Part shown: positions 53,427-60,822 of the stretch, one piece after another
Numbering within the stretch: the first letter of the stretch is position 1
Layout: every line of letters starts with the position of its first letter
Assembly (NCBI GenBank): GCA_027493935.1
Contig: JAOSJV010000001.1
Coordinates: 744,001-808,000 of the forward strand
DNA: 64,000 nucleotides
Source: Burkholderiales bacterium
GTDB taxonomy: Bacteria > Pseudomonadota > Gammaproteobacteria > Burkholderiales > SG8-39
Direction of reading: 5' to 3'
Program-made: the position numbers and the translations under genes
Notes under the pieces: generated by a model
The model's input: the letters and a program-made list of their open reading frames with translations, nothing else
Told to the model about the DNA's origin: nothing
Databases searched by the model: none

Positions 53427-54291
53427 GTGGGCGCGCATTCACGGATCGAGTGGACAAACCACACGTTCAACCCCTGGTGGGGGTGCGTGAAAGTATCGCC
53501 CGCGTGCAAGCACTGCTACGCGGAGAGCTGGGCCAAACGGGTTGGGCTTGCTCTCTGGGGTGGCCGTGCACCCCGCCGCTTCTTCTCGGACGCGCACTGG
53601 CGGGAGCCCATGAGGTGGAACCTGGAGGCCTGCGAGGCGGGCGAGCGCCGTCGGGTGTTCTGCGCGTCCATGGCCGACGTGTTCGAGGCGCGATCCGATC
53701 TGGATCCCTGGCGGGAACGTCTGTGGCCGCTGATCGAGGCGACACCCTACCTGGACTGGCTGCTGCTGACCAAGCGGCCGGAACGCGTGGGCGATTATGT
53801 CCCGTGGGACAGACGATGGCCGCACAACGTGTGGATCGGGACGACCGTAGAGAACCAGCACTGGGCGGACAAGCGCTTGCCCGTGCTGATGCGCTACCCG
53901 GCGGCCGTGCGGTTCGTCTCTTGCGAGCCCCCTGCTCGGCGCGCTCGATCTGGGACGGTGGTTGCGCCCCGCCTCGCGCCGGCTGGACTGGGTCATCGCT
54001 GGGGGCGAGAGCGGGCACAAGGCGCGTCCGATGAATCCGGCGTGGGCGCGCGCACTGCGCGACCAGTGCAGGGACGCGGGGGTGCCCTTCCACTTCAAGC
54101 AGTGGGGGCACTGGCGGCCGGATGACCTGACCGACGGGTCTGCGCGAGTTCGCACGACGATCAAGAACGAGGACGGCACCCGCGTCTCACTCGTCCGGCT
54201 GGGCAAGCACGCTGCGGGGCGGGACATGGACGGCAAGACCTGGGACGGCGTGCCATCCCCCCTGCAGCAGGCTGAGAAGGTGGCGGCCTAG
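53427..54291 (+). CDS. DUF5131 / phage Gp37-Gp68-like three-Cys protein (one frame break)
   Basis: About 287 residues when joined. The signature is RIEWTNHTFNPWWGCVKVSP followed by ACKHCYAESWAKR, with Cys in a C-x6-C-x2-C pattern, then VFCASMADVFEARSD, LDWLLLTKRPERV, PHNVWIGTTVENQ and RFVSCEP. After an extra C near 53935 the other frame continues as LLGALDLGRWLRPASRRLDW, VIAGGESGHKARPMNPAWAR and VPFHFKQWGHW. The GTG at 53427 gives the usual GAHSRIEWT start. The family is radical-SAM-like in its Cys motif but uncharacterised; it is regularly found beside tcmP, as here with a 4-bp gap. Confidence 0.86.
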
Positions 54292-54295
54292 CCGC

Positions 54296-55150
54296 ATGCC
54301 CAGACCGCCGCCCCGTCTAAGGCCAGAGGAGTATGAGCCGGACGAGGACGGACTGCCCCGCGCGATTGTCGGCGCATGGGTCAAGGAGAAGCACCTGCGT
54401 TTGCAGCACTACGTCGGGGCGACACGGGCCGCGCGCCGCAACTACATCGGACCGGGAAACGCGGGGGCAACCTACATCGACCTGTTCTGTGGACCGGCAC
54501 GCGCGAGGATCGAACAGACGACGGAGGTGATCGACGGCAGTCCGCTCGTGGCGTGGCGGCAGTCGTTCGCGGACGGCGTTCCGTTCACCTCGGTTCACAT
54601 CGCGGATGCCCATCCTCAGCTCGTCGAGGCCACGTGCATCCGGTTGAAGAGCGCCGATGCTTCAGTTCACGAGGACGTCGGCAAGGCCGCGTCGGTGGTG
54701 GACCGCGTGATCGCGCGGCTCGACCCTTACGGACTGCACTTCGCATTCCTTGATCCGTACGGGCTGAAGGACCTGCCGTTCGAGGTCCTGCGCAGGCTCG
54801 CGAGCCTCAAGCGGATGGACATGCTGATCCACGTGAGCGTGCTCGGCCTGCAGCGCAACCTCAAGCCGTTTGCGCGCAGTCGCGCCTGCGCACTCGACTC
54901 GTTCGCTCCAGGATGGAGAAGCGCGGTCGATCCACGGCACATCGATGCGAACGCCCGCGCCCGGGTGCTCGCACATTGGAGGGACTTGCTTCGCTCGCTC
55001 GGCGTCGAGGTCGCCGACGCGATCGAGCTCGTCCGGGCGGACGACAACCAGCCGCTCTACTGGCTCGCGTTCGCGGCACGCCACCCCCTTGCCATACAGA
55101 TCTGGGAGAGAATCAGTCAGATCGATCGACAGGGACGCTTCGGGTTCTAA
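54296..55150 (+). CDS. tcmP: TcmP, three-Cys-motif partner protein
   Basis: 284-residue protein found next to three-Cys DUF5131 proteins. The N-terminus contains VKEKHLRLQHYVGATRAARR, a motif region typical of the family; then a Rossmann-like TYIDLFCGPARARIE (residues 59-73) and FLDPYGLKDLPFEVL (151-165), which resemble SAM-methyltransferase motif I and a DPxY-like catalytic loop. No DNA-recognition domain is evident. It starts 4 bp after DUF5131, so they are one transcript. Biochemical role unknown; a nucleic-acid modification activity is plausible. Confidence 0.88.
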   Translation: MPRPPPRLRPEEYEPDEDGLPRAIVGAWVKEKHLRLQHYVGATRAARRNYIGPGNAGATYIDLFCGPARARIEQTTEVIDGSPLVAWRQSFADGVPFTSVHIADAHPQLVEATCIRLKSADASVHEDVGKAASVVDRVIARLDPYGLHFAFLDPYGLKDLPFEVLRRLASLKRMDMLIHVSVLGLQRNLKPFARSRACALDSFAPGWRSAVDPRHIDANARARVLAHWRDLLRSLGVEVADAIELVRADDNQPLYWLAFAARHPLAIQIWERISQIDRQGRFGF

Positions 55151-55371
55151 GTGTTTAGCTCGTATTCGCCGCCGAGGTTGTAGGCAGCCGCACCAGGCGC
55201 ACCCACCACACTCCAGGCGCGAGGCGGCCGGTTCGTCCAGGCGGTGAGCGCCCCCGCCGCGGTGCCTCCGGACCGGCAGAGGTCCCCCTTCGGAACCTTG
55301 GCGCTCGCCGGCGGTCCGACACCTTCGGGGTGACCCTAGGCAACAGTACGCGAGTCAGTTATCTTCGGCAT

Positions 55372-55734
55372 ATGCAGCGTTCTCTCGCGCTCTTGCTCGC
55401 GTTGCTCGTGGCGACGTACAGCCCGTTCGCCGGCGCGAGCGCCCCCTCAGCGCCCTGCGCCGACGGGGGCATGGCGATGCCGGGAATCGTGACCTGCCCC
55501 GACTGCGCGGACCCGGCACCGCCCGATCCCGCCAACCGGGATTCGGGCTGCCCGATGAGCGGCTTGGCGAGCGCACATTGCACGACAGCCTGCGCCGGCC
55601 TGTCCGGACTTTCCGCTCCCTCCCCCTTCGCGACGCTGCACGGCGTCGGCGAGCGCGTCGTCGACGCGCCGTGCGAGCGATTCGCGTCGCTCGCACAGAG
55701 CTGTCCCAAGCCACCTCCTCGACTCCCGCTCTAG
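55372..55734 (+). CDS. Small exported Cys-rich protein of the copper cluster
   Basis: 120 residues from the ATG at 55372 (an upstream in-frame start would place extra residues before the signal). A Sec signal MQRSLALLLALLVATYSPFAGASA is followed by a short mature protein with seven or more Cys in CADGGMAMPGIVTCPDCADP, SGCPMSGLASAHCTTACAG and later PCERF and SCPKP. The Cys/Met pattern suggests metal binding. It resembles small periplasmic proteins placed at the head of copper gene clusters (DUF2946 or CopL-like), but I cannot assign a family. Confidence 0.68.
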   Translation: MQRSLALLLALLVATYSPFAGASAPSAPCADGGMAMPGIVTCPDCADPAPPDPANRDSGCPMSGLASAHCTTACAGLSGLSAPSPFATLHGVGERVVDAPCERFASLAQSCPKPPPRLPL

Positions 55735-55842
55735 CCGGTTTTGCGGCATCGGCATGCCGGTGCCCCGCGAAAGTCGGCGTTCGCGCGCCCTGACGGGCGT
55801 GTGGCGCTGCGTTGCTTCACCTTTCCGAGCAGGGCGAACGCG

Positions 55843-56332
55843 ATGAAATTCGGATTGCACATTGCCGCCTTGGCGGCCGCCGGCATGCTGGCGAACCTCG
55901 CCGCAGGCGCCGAAGGCGGGCTCGTCGCACGCGATGCGTACGTGCATGCGACGGTCCCCGGGCAGAGCGTCGCCGGCGCCTACTTCGTCATCGAGAGCGC
56001 ACAAGATGCGCGGCTCGGCGGCGGGGGAGAGCGATGTCGCGCGCGCCGTGGAGGTCCACACGATGTCGATGGCCGACGGGGTCATGCGCATGCGACGGCT
56101 CGACGCGCTGTTGTTGCCGGCGCGAACCGCGGTCAAGCTTGCGCCGGGCGGCGTGCATCTCATGCTGGTCGGGGTGAATCGGGTGCTCAAACCGGGTGAG
56201 CACGTTCGGATCACGCTATCGGCGGAGACGTCGGACGGGAAGAAGCTCGCGGTGACGATAAGCGCGCCGGTGGTCCGGATCGGCGAGGTTGCCGTCCCCG
56301 CGGCCAGCCACGGCGGCGGAGGACACCGATGA
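55843..56332 (+). CDS. PCu(A)C-type periplasmic copper chaperone (one frame break)
   Basis: About 162 residues. The Sec signal (MKFGLHIAALAAAGMLANLA) leads to VRDAYVHATVPGQS-type sequence with AGAYFVIES, and after a break near 56022 the next frame has the copper ligands: VEVHTMSMADGVMRMRRLD and GVHLMLVGVNRVLKPGEHV. The H(M)x10MxxM arrangement defines the family, which delivers Cu(I) to the CuA site of oxidases with SCO1. The stop overlaps the SCO1 gene by 4 bp. One base removed joins the frames. Confidence 0.87.
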
Positions 56333-56943
56333 GCCGGCGCTGGTGGCCGCGCGCGTTGCGCTGGGTCCCGCTCGCGCTCGCCTTTGCAGTGCTCGTCGCT
56401 TGCGGCGAAGGCGCGGGTGGCAAGAAATTTCTCTCCAACGACGTCACTGGCGTGCCCTGGGGCCGCGGCTTTGCGCTCACGGACCACACCGGGCAGCCCC
56501 GCACGCTCGCCGACTTTCGCGGCAAGGTCGTGCTGCTCTTCTTCGGGTTCACGCACTGTCCGGACATGTGCCCGACCGCGCTTGCGCAGATGACGCAGAC
56601 CGTCGAGAGGCTCGGCCCGGACGGCGCCAGCGTTCAGGGCCTCTTCGTCACCGTCGACCCCAAGCGCGACACGGCGGAGGTGCTCGGCAAGTACGTCCCC
56701 GCGTTTCACCCGGGCTTCCTCGGCTTGCGCGGGAGCGGCGAGGAAACGGCAGCCGCCGCGGCCGAGTTCAAGATCTTCTATGCGGCACAGGCGCCCGACG
56801 CTTCCGGGTCCTACACGGTCGACCACACGGCCGGAATCTACGCGCTCGACGGCGCGGGCCGGCTCCGGCTCTACATGGGACCGGGACGCACGGTCGAGTC
56901 GATGGTGCACGACGTCAAACTGCTTCTCGAAGAACAAGGATGA
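56329..56943 (+). CDS. SCO1/SenC copper metallochaperone
   Basis: 204-residue membrane- or lipid-anchored thioredoxin-fold protein. A possible lipobox occurs in LAFAVLVACGEG. The copper ligands are the Cys pair in FFGFTHCPDMCPTALAQM and the His in SYTVDHTAGIYAL. It assembles CuA in cytochrome oxidase and receives copper from PCu(A)C, encoded just upstream in overlap. Full length with no breaks. Confidence 0.92.
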   Translation: MSRRWWPRALRWVPLALAFAVLVACGEGAGGKKFLSNDVTGVPWGRGFALTDHTGQPRTLADFRGKVVLLFFGFTHCPDMCPTALAQMTQTVERLGPDGASVQGLFVTVDPKRDTAEVLGKYVPAFHPGFLGLRGSGEETAAAAAEFKIFYAAQAPDASGSYTVDHTAGIYALDGAGRLRLYMGPGRTVESMVHDVKLLLEEQG

Positions 56944-56947
56944 GTCG

Positions 56948-57826
56948 ATGAAACCATGCTTTCTCGCGGCCGCAGCCGCGCTTCTGGTCGCGACGGCCCC
57001 CGCGGGTGCCCAGAGCGTCACGCTCACACACGTCCACGGCCTTGCGTTCACCGCGGACGGCAAGCAGCTTTTCATTCCGAGCCATCACGGACTTGCCATC
57101 TATAGCGAGGGCAAGTGGTCCGTCGCTCCCGGGCCGCGCCACGACTACATGGGGTTCGCCGCGAGCGAGGACCGCTTCTACTCGAGCGGCCACCCGGCGC
57201 CCGGCTCGGGGCTCGTGGACCCGTTCGGGCTGATGCGCAGTCGCGACGGCGGTCGCACCTGGGACAAGCTCGGACTCCAGGGCGAATCCGACTTCCACGT
57301 TCTCGCAGTCGGCTACCGCACCAATGCGGTCTACGTCTTCAACCCGGTGCCGAACTCGCGCATGAAGACGCCCGGCATCTACTCGACCCAGAACGACGGC
57401 TTCGGCTGGGTCCCCGCTGCGGCGCGCGGCCTCGCCGGTCAGATCGTCGCGCTCGCCGCGCACCCGACCGACGCGCGTCGTTGCTGCGACCACTCGCGAC
57501 GGCGTGTTCGTCTCGAAGGACAGCGGCAATTCGTTCGCGCGGCTCGCCGAGGGCGAGGCCTATGCGGTGCACTTCGACCTGGACGGCCAACACCTGTGGT
57601 TCTCCGGCCACGACAGCGCGCCACGCCTGGTCCGCGCCGCGCTCGAAGGCGGGGGCGAGACGAAATCAAGCTGCCTTCCCTCGCGCGCGACGCGGTGGCC
57701 TACATCGCGCAGAGCCAGGCTACGTCCGGCGTCTACGCGATCGCGACCTTCGAGCGCAGCGTCTACCTCACCGCGGACGGCGGAAAGACGTGGCGCCGCA
57801 TCGCCGAGCGCGGGCGCACCGAGTAG
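56948..57826 (+). CDS. Beta-propeller exported protein (F510_1955-type glycosylhydrolase-like; two frame breaks)
   Basis: About 292 residues. A Sec signal (MKPCFLAAAAALLVATAPAG) precedes repeated BNR/sialidase-type Asp boxes: LMRSRDGGRTWDKLG, GVFVSKDSGNSFARL (after the first break near 57478) and YLTADGGKTWRRIAERG (after the second near 57655). Early blocks VHGLAFTADGKQLFIPSHHG and HDYMGFAASEDRFYSSGHPA define a family often named F510_1955 glycosylhydrolase. The catalytic role is unproven; it is found beside copper genes. The two shifts compensate so total length is a multiple of three. Confidence 0.8.
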   Translation: MKPCFLAAAAALLVATAPAGAQSVTLTHVHGLAFTADGKQLFIPSHHGLAIYSEGKWSVAPGPRHDYMGFAASEDRFYSSGHPAPGSGLVDPFGLMRSRDGGRTWDKLGLQGESDFHVLAVGYRTNAVYVFNPVPNSRMKTPGIYSTQNDGFGWVPAAARGLAGQIVALAAHPTDARRCCDHSRRRVRLEGQRQFVRAARRGRGLCGALRPGRPTPVVLRPRQRATPGPRRARRRGRDEIKLPSLARDAVAYIAQSQATSGVYAIATFERSVYLTADGGKTWRRIAERGRTE

Positions 57827-57842
57827 GCGGGCGCGGACGATC

Positions 57843-58346
57843 GTGACGCAGAACACGGTCTCGAAGGTCGGGACGATGGTCTTCTGGACGCTGGTCCTGG
57901 GCGCGCTCGTCGCGGTGATCGCGCTGGTCACGCACGAGTCGCTGAAGGCTGGCGCGGCGCGCGGCGCCGATCCCGGCGACCCGAAGCGTGCTCAACGCGG
58001 GCGCGCGGTCTACGACACGCACTGTGCCGTCTGCCACGGCGCGCAGCTCGAGGGCCAAGCGAACTGGGGAACCCGGCTGCCCAACGGCCGGATGCCGGCG
58101 CCGCCGCACGATGCGTCGGGGCACACCTGGCATCACCCGGACGCGGTCCTGTTCGGGATCACGAAGCACGGTCTCGTGCCCGGGAAGTACGCGCCGCCCG
58201 GCTACCAGAGCGACATGCCCGCGTTCGGCGGCACGCTCTCGGACGACGACATCTGGGCCGTGCTGGCCTACATCAAGTCGCGCTGGCCGGGCGAGATCCA
58301 GCGCCGGCAGCTCGAGATCGACCGCAACGCCCGGGCGCCGCGATGA
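57843..58346 (+). CDS. Membrane-anchored c-type cytochrome
   Basis: 167 residues from GTG at 57843. One N-terminal helix (VFWTLVLGALVAVIALV) anchors a single class I cytochrome c domain. The heme motif is CAVCH (YDTHCAVCHGAQLEGQ) and the likely axial Met is in YQSDMPAFGGTLSDDDIWAV. It lies 16 bp after the propeller gene and overlaps the next gene by 4 bp. Likely carries electrons in the copper cluster. Its partner oxidase or acceptor is unknown. Confidence 0.88.
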   Translation: MTQNTVSKVGTMVFWTLVLGALVAVIALVTHESLKAGAARGADPGDPKRAQRGRAVYDTHCAVCHGAQLEGQANWGTRLPNGRMPAPPHDASGHTWHHPDAVLFGITKHGLVPGKYAPPGYQSDMPAFGGTLSDDDIWAVLAYIKSRWPGEIQRRQLEIDRNARAPR

Positions 58347-58825
58347 GAGTCGCCTGGATTCACTCGTCCGCGGCTTGGCGGCTCCTCGCCGCGCGCTTCG
58401 TGCCGGCGCTCGCCGCGCTGAGTCTTATCTGGGAGTTCGGCCACCTCCCCTTCTACACGCTGTGGGACGCCGGCTCCGTCGGCGAGATCGCGTTCGCCGC
58501 CGTCCACTGCACGGCCGGGGACGTGCTGATCGGCGCGGGCGTCCTCATGCTCGCCCTGGTCGCGACGCGCGCGGGGCCGCCCGAGACCTGGCGGTTTGCG
58601 CCGATCGCCGTGGTGGTGGTGATGCTCTCCGCGTCCTACACGATCTTCAGCGAATGGATGAACGTCGAGGTGCGCGAGAGCTGGGCTTACGCGCGCGGGA
58701 TGCCGACGCTGCCTTTGCTCGGAACCGGCGTCACGCCGCTTCTGCAGTGGCTCGTCGTTCCCACGCTCTCGCTGTGGCTCGCGCTTCGACCGACGCGCGC
58801 CGCGCGAGCTCCTGGCGGCGGCTGA
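58343..58825 (+). CDS. Four-helix membrane protein of unknown function
   Basis: 160 residues with about four hydrophobic segments (FVPALAALSLIWEFGHLPFY, AAVHCTAGDVLIGAGVLMLA, FAPIAVVVVMLSASYTIFSE, LLQWLVVPTLSLWLAL). One Cys-His-type motif (VHCTAGD) and an EWMNVEVRESWAYA segment look conserved. No family recognised. Overlaps the cytochrome gene by ATGA and precedes another cytochrome c gene, so it may be part of an electron-transfer or copper-handling complex. Confidence 0.7.
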   Translation: MRVAWIHSSAAWRLLAARFVPALAALSLIWEFGHLPFYTLWDAGSVGEIAFAAVHCTAGDVLIGAGVLMLALVATRAGPPETWRFAPIAVVVVMLSASYTIFSEWMNVEVRESWAYARGMPTLPLLGTGVTPLLQWLVVPTLSLWLALRPTRAARAPGGG

Positions 58826-58856
58826 CCCGAATACCTGACCAGTAGGAGAACGATCC

Positions 58857-59534
58857 ATGCGAATTCAGGGAGGCACTACATTCATCTTCGCGGTCGGCCT
58901 GCTTGCCTTTCTCGGCACGCGCTCGGCGCTTGCCGCCGGCGACGCCGAGCGCGGCGCGCGCGCCTTTCGCCAGTGCATCGCGTGCCACTCGATCGAGCCG
59001 GGCCTGCACATGACGGGGCCGAGTCTCGCCTCGGTGCTGGGGCGCAAGGCGGGCTCGATCGAGGGGTTCACCCGCTATTCGGATGCATTGCGCGCCGCGC
59101 AGTTGACGTGGACCGAGGCGACGCTCGACCAGTGGCTGCGCGATCCCGCCGCGCTCGTGCCGGGCAACACCATGACCTTTCCAGGCATCCCGGACGCGCA
59201 GGCTCGCCAGGACATCGTCGCTTATCTGAAGGCTGTGCCGCAGGGCACGGCGGCGGCCCAGCCGCGGCCCCAGCTGCCGAATCTCAAGCAGGCCAGCGCG
59301 GAGAGCCGCGTCACGCGCATGCGCCACTGCAAGGACACCTACGAGGTCGTCACCGCCGACGGCAAGGCGCACCGGATATGGGAGTTCAACCTGCGCTTGA
59401 AGAGCGACACCAGCCCGAGTGGCCCGCGCCCCAATGAGCCGGTGATCGTGGGCGCCGGGATGCGGGGCGACCGCGCGTCCGTGGTGTTCTCGAACCCCGC
59501 CGAGATCTCGTCGTTCATCCGGGACGGGTGTTGA
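58857..59534 (+). CDS. Periplasmic cytochrome c with C-terminal extension
   Basis: 225 residues. A Sec signal (FIFAVGLLAFLGTRSALAAG) is followed by a class I mono-heme domain: FRQCIACHSIEPGLHMTGPS, FTRYSDALRAAQLTWTEATL, and axial Met in VPGNTMTFPGIPDAQARQD. After residue 140 comes an extra domain of about 80 residues (RVTRMRHCKDTYEVVTADGK, AHRIWEFNLRLKSDTSPSGP) with two Cys. The heme part resembles cytochrome c2/c550; the tail is unusual. A good ribosome site (aggagaac) lies upstream. Confidence 0.85.
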   Translation: MRIQGGTTFIFAVGLLAFLGTRSALAAGDAERGARAFRQCIACHSIEPGLHMTGPSLASVLGRKAGSIEGFTRYSDALRAAQLTWTEATLDQWLRDPAALVPGNTMTFPGIPDAQARQDIVAYLKAVPQGTAAAQPRPQLPNLKQASAESRVTRMRHCKDTYEVVTADGKAHRIWEFNLRLKSDTSPSGPRPNEPVIVGAGMRGDRASVVFSNPAEISSFIRDGC

Positions 59535-59535
59535 G

Positions 59536-60135
59536 ATGTCAGATGCGACGCGGGGGAACTCCACCGGAGCGCTCACGCCGGGCGCGCGAAGCCAGCCGAC
59601 CCGCAAGCGGCTCGTGTTCCTCGCGCCGCTCGCCGTCTTCGCGCTGATCGCCGTGTTCTTCGCGGTCGGCCTGACCTTGAACCCGCGCGAGGTGCCATCG
59701 CCGCTCATCGGGAAGGCGGTCCCGGAATTCGCGCTGCCGCCCGTCGAGGGCCGAACGCTCGGCCTGGCGAGCGCCGACCTACGAGGCGAGGTGTCCCTCG
59801 TGAACGTGTTCGCGTCCTGGTGCGTCGCCTGCCGCCAGGAGCACCCGCTGTTCATGGCGCTCGCGCGCGAGCGCGTCGTCCCGATCCACGGGTTGAACTA
59901 CAAGGACCGCCCAGAGGACGCCGCCGCCTGGCTCGCCGAGCTCGGCGACCCCTACACGCGGACCGGTGCGGATCTCGACGGCCGGGTCGCAATCGACTGG
60001 GGCGTCTACGGCGTCCCGGAGACGTTCGTCGTCGACCGCGCCGGCCGGATCGCCTACAAGCAGATCGGCCCCATCAGCCGCGAGCAGTGGGAGCGAACCC
60101 TCCTGCCGCTCGTACGGAAGCTGCGGAGCCAATGA
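59536..60135 (+). CDS. DsbE/CcmG-type thiol:disulfide oxidoreductase
   Basis: 199-residue membrane-anchored thioredoxin. One N-terminal helix (LVFLAPLAVFALIAVFFAVG), then PEFALPPVEGRTLGLASADL, the redox motif ASWCVACRQEHP, and GVYGVPETFVVDRAGRIAYK, the cis-Pro loop that identifies the CcmG/DsbE type. These reduce apocytochrome c before heme attachment; reductant normally comes from CcdA or DsbD, encoded at the right edge. The stop overlaps tlpA-like gene start (ATGA). Two neighbouring cytochrome c genes fit the role. Confidence 0.9.
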   Translation: MSDATRGNSTGALTPGARSQPTRKRLVFLAPLAVFALIAVFFAVGLTLNPREVPSPLIGKAVPEFALPPVEGRTLGLASADLRGEVSLVNVFASWCVACRQEHPLFMALARERVVPIHGLNYKDRPEDAAAWLAELGDPYTRTGADLDGRVAIDWGVYGVPETFVVDRAGRIAYKQIGPISREQWERTLLPLVRKLRSQ

Positions 60136-60767
60136 TGCCGGGCCGCGAACCAACGCCCCGCCGCTGGGCGCGAAAGACCGCCGCGGTCGTCGCGGGGGCC
60201 GCCGGTCTCTCAGTCGGCGTGCTGGCGGCGCTCTATCTCAGGACCGGGCCGCAGCTCGAGCCCACGGTAGGAGACATTCCGGCGTCGAAGACGCTGCGCG
60301 AGGACTTCCCGCTCCGAGTCTGGGACGCGCCTCGTGCGCTCGCGGATTTCGCGTTCGAGGATGAGCGCGGCGGCGGGGTACGCCTCGCGGACTCTCGCGG
60401 CAAGGTCGTGCTAGTCAATCTCTGGGCAACGTGGTGCACGCCCTGCCGCAAGGAGATGCCGGCGCTCGACCGGCTCGAGGCGAAGCTCGGCGGGCCCGAC
60501 TTCGCGGTGCTCGCCATCTCGATAGAGCGCGGCGGCGCCGAAAAGGTACGCGCCTTCTACGGCGAGACCGGGGTGACGTCCCTGCCCATCTACATCGACG
60601 CGCACGGCGAGGCGAGCGCGGCGATTCGCTCGCCGGCGATCCCGACCAGCGTGCTCGTCGCCCGCGACGGGAAAGAGATCGGCCGACTGTACGGCGCGGC
60701 CGAATGGGACGGCCCGGCGGCGGTCGACTTCATCCGGCAGCGGATCGCCGCATCCAAGGGGAGATGA
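60132..60767 (+). CDS. TlpA-type thioredoxin
   Basis: 211 residues. An N-terminal helix (TAAVVAGAAGLSVGVLAALY) is followed by FAFEDERGGGVRLADSRGKV, VNLWATWCTPCRKEMPALDR with the WCTPC active site, and IPTSVLVARDGKEIGRLYG with the cis-Pro loop. TlpA proteins reduce SCO and CuA cysteines before metallation, so it fits with the SCO1 and PCu(A)C genes here. The ATG at 60132 overlaps the previous stop. Confidence 0.9.
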   Translation: MMPGREPTPRRWARKTAAVVAGAAGLSVGVLAALYLRTGPQLEPTVGDIPASKTLREDFPLRVWDAPRALADFAFEDERGGGVRLADSRGKVVLVNLWATWCTPCRKEMPALDRLEAKLGGPDFAVLAISIERGGAEKVRAFYGETGVTSLPIYIDAHGEASAAIRSPAIPTSVLVARDGKEIGRLYGAAEWDGPAAVDFIRQRIAASKGR

Positions 60768-60822
60768 CTGCGCGCGAAAAGCCGGCCGAACGGCGCCACA
60801 CGCAAGGATCAGGAGAAGCAAC

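Larger units (their letters stand above)
48643..55150. mobile_element. Putative genomic island at tRNA-Val (right end not defined)
   Basis: Content is typical of a tRNA-borne island: integrase next to the tRNA, excisionase-like HTH protein, AbiE toxin-antitoxin, a gene-poor stretch, and a DUF5131-TcmP pair known from phage and mobile DNA. The flanking genes to the left are core metabolic. The right limit given here is the end of tcmP; the copper cluster beyond could be cargo or chromosome. Confidence 0.5.
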
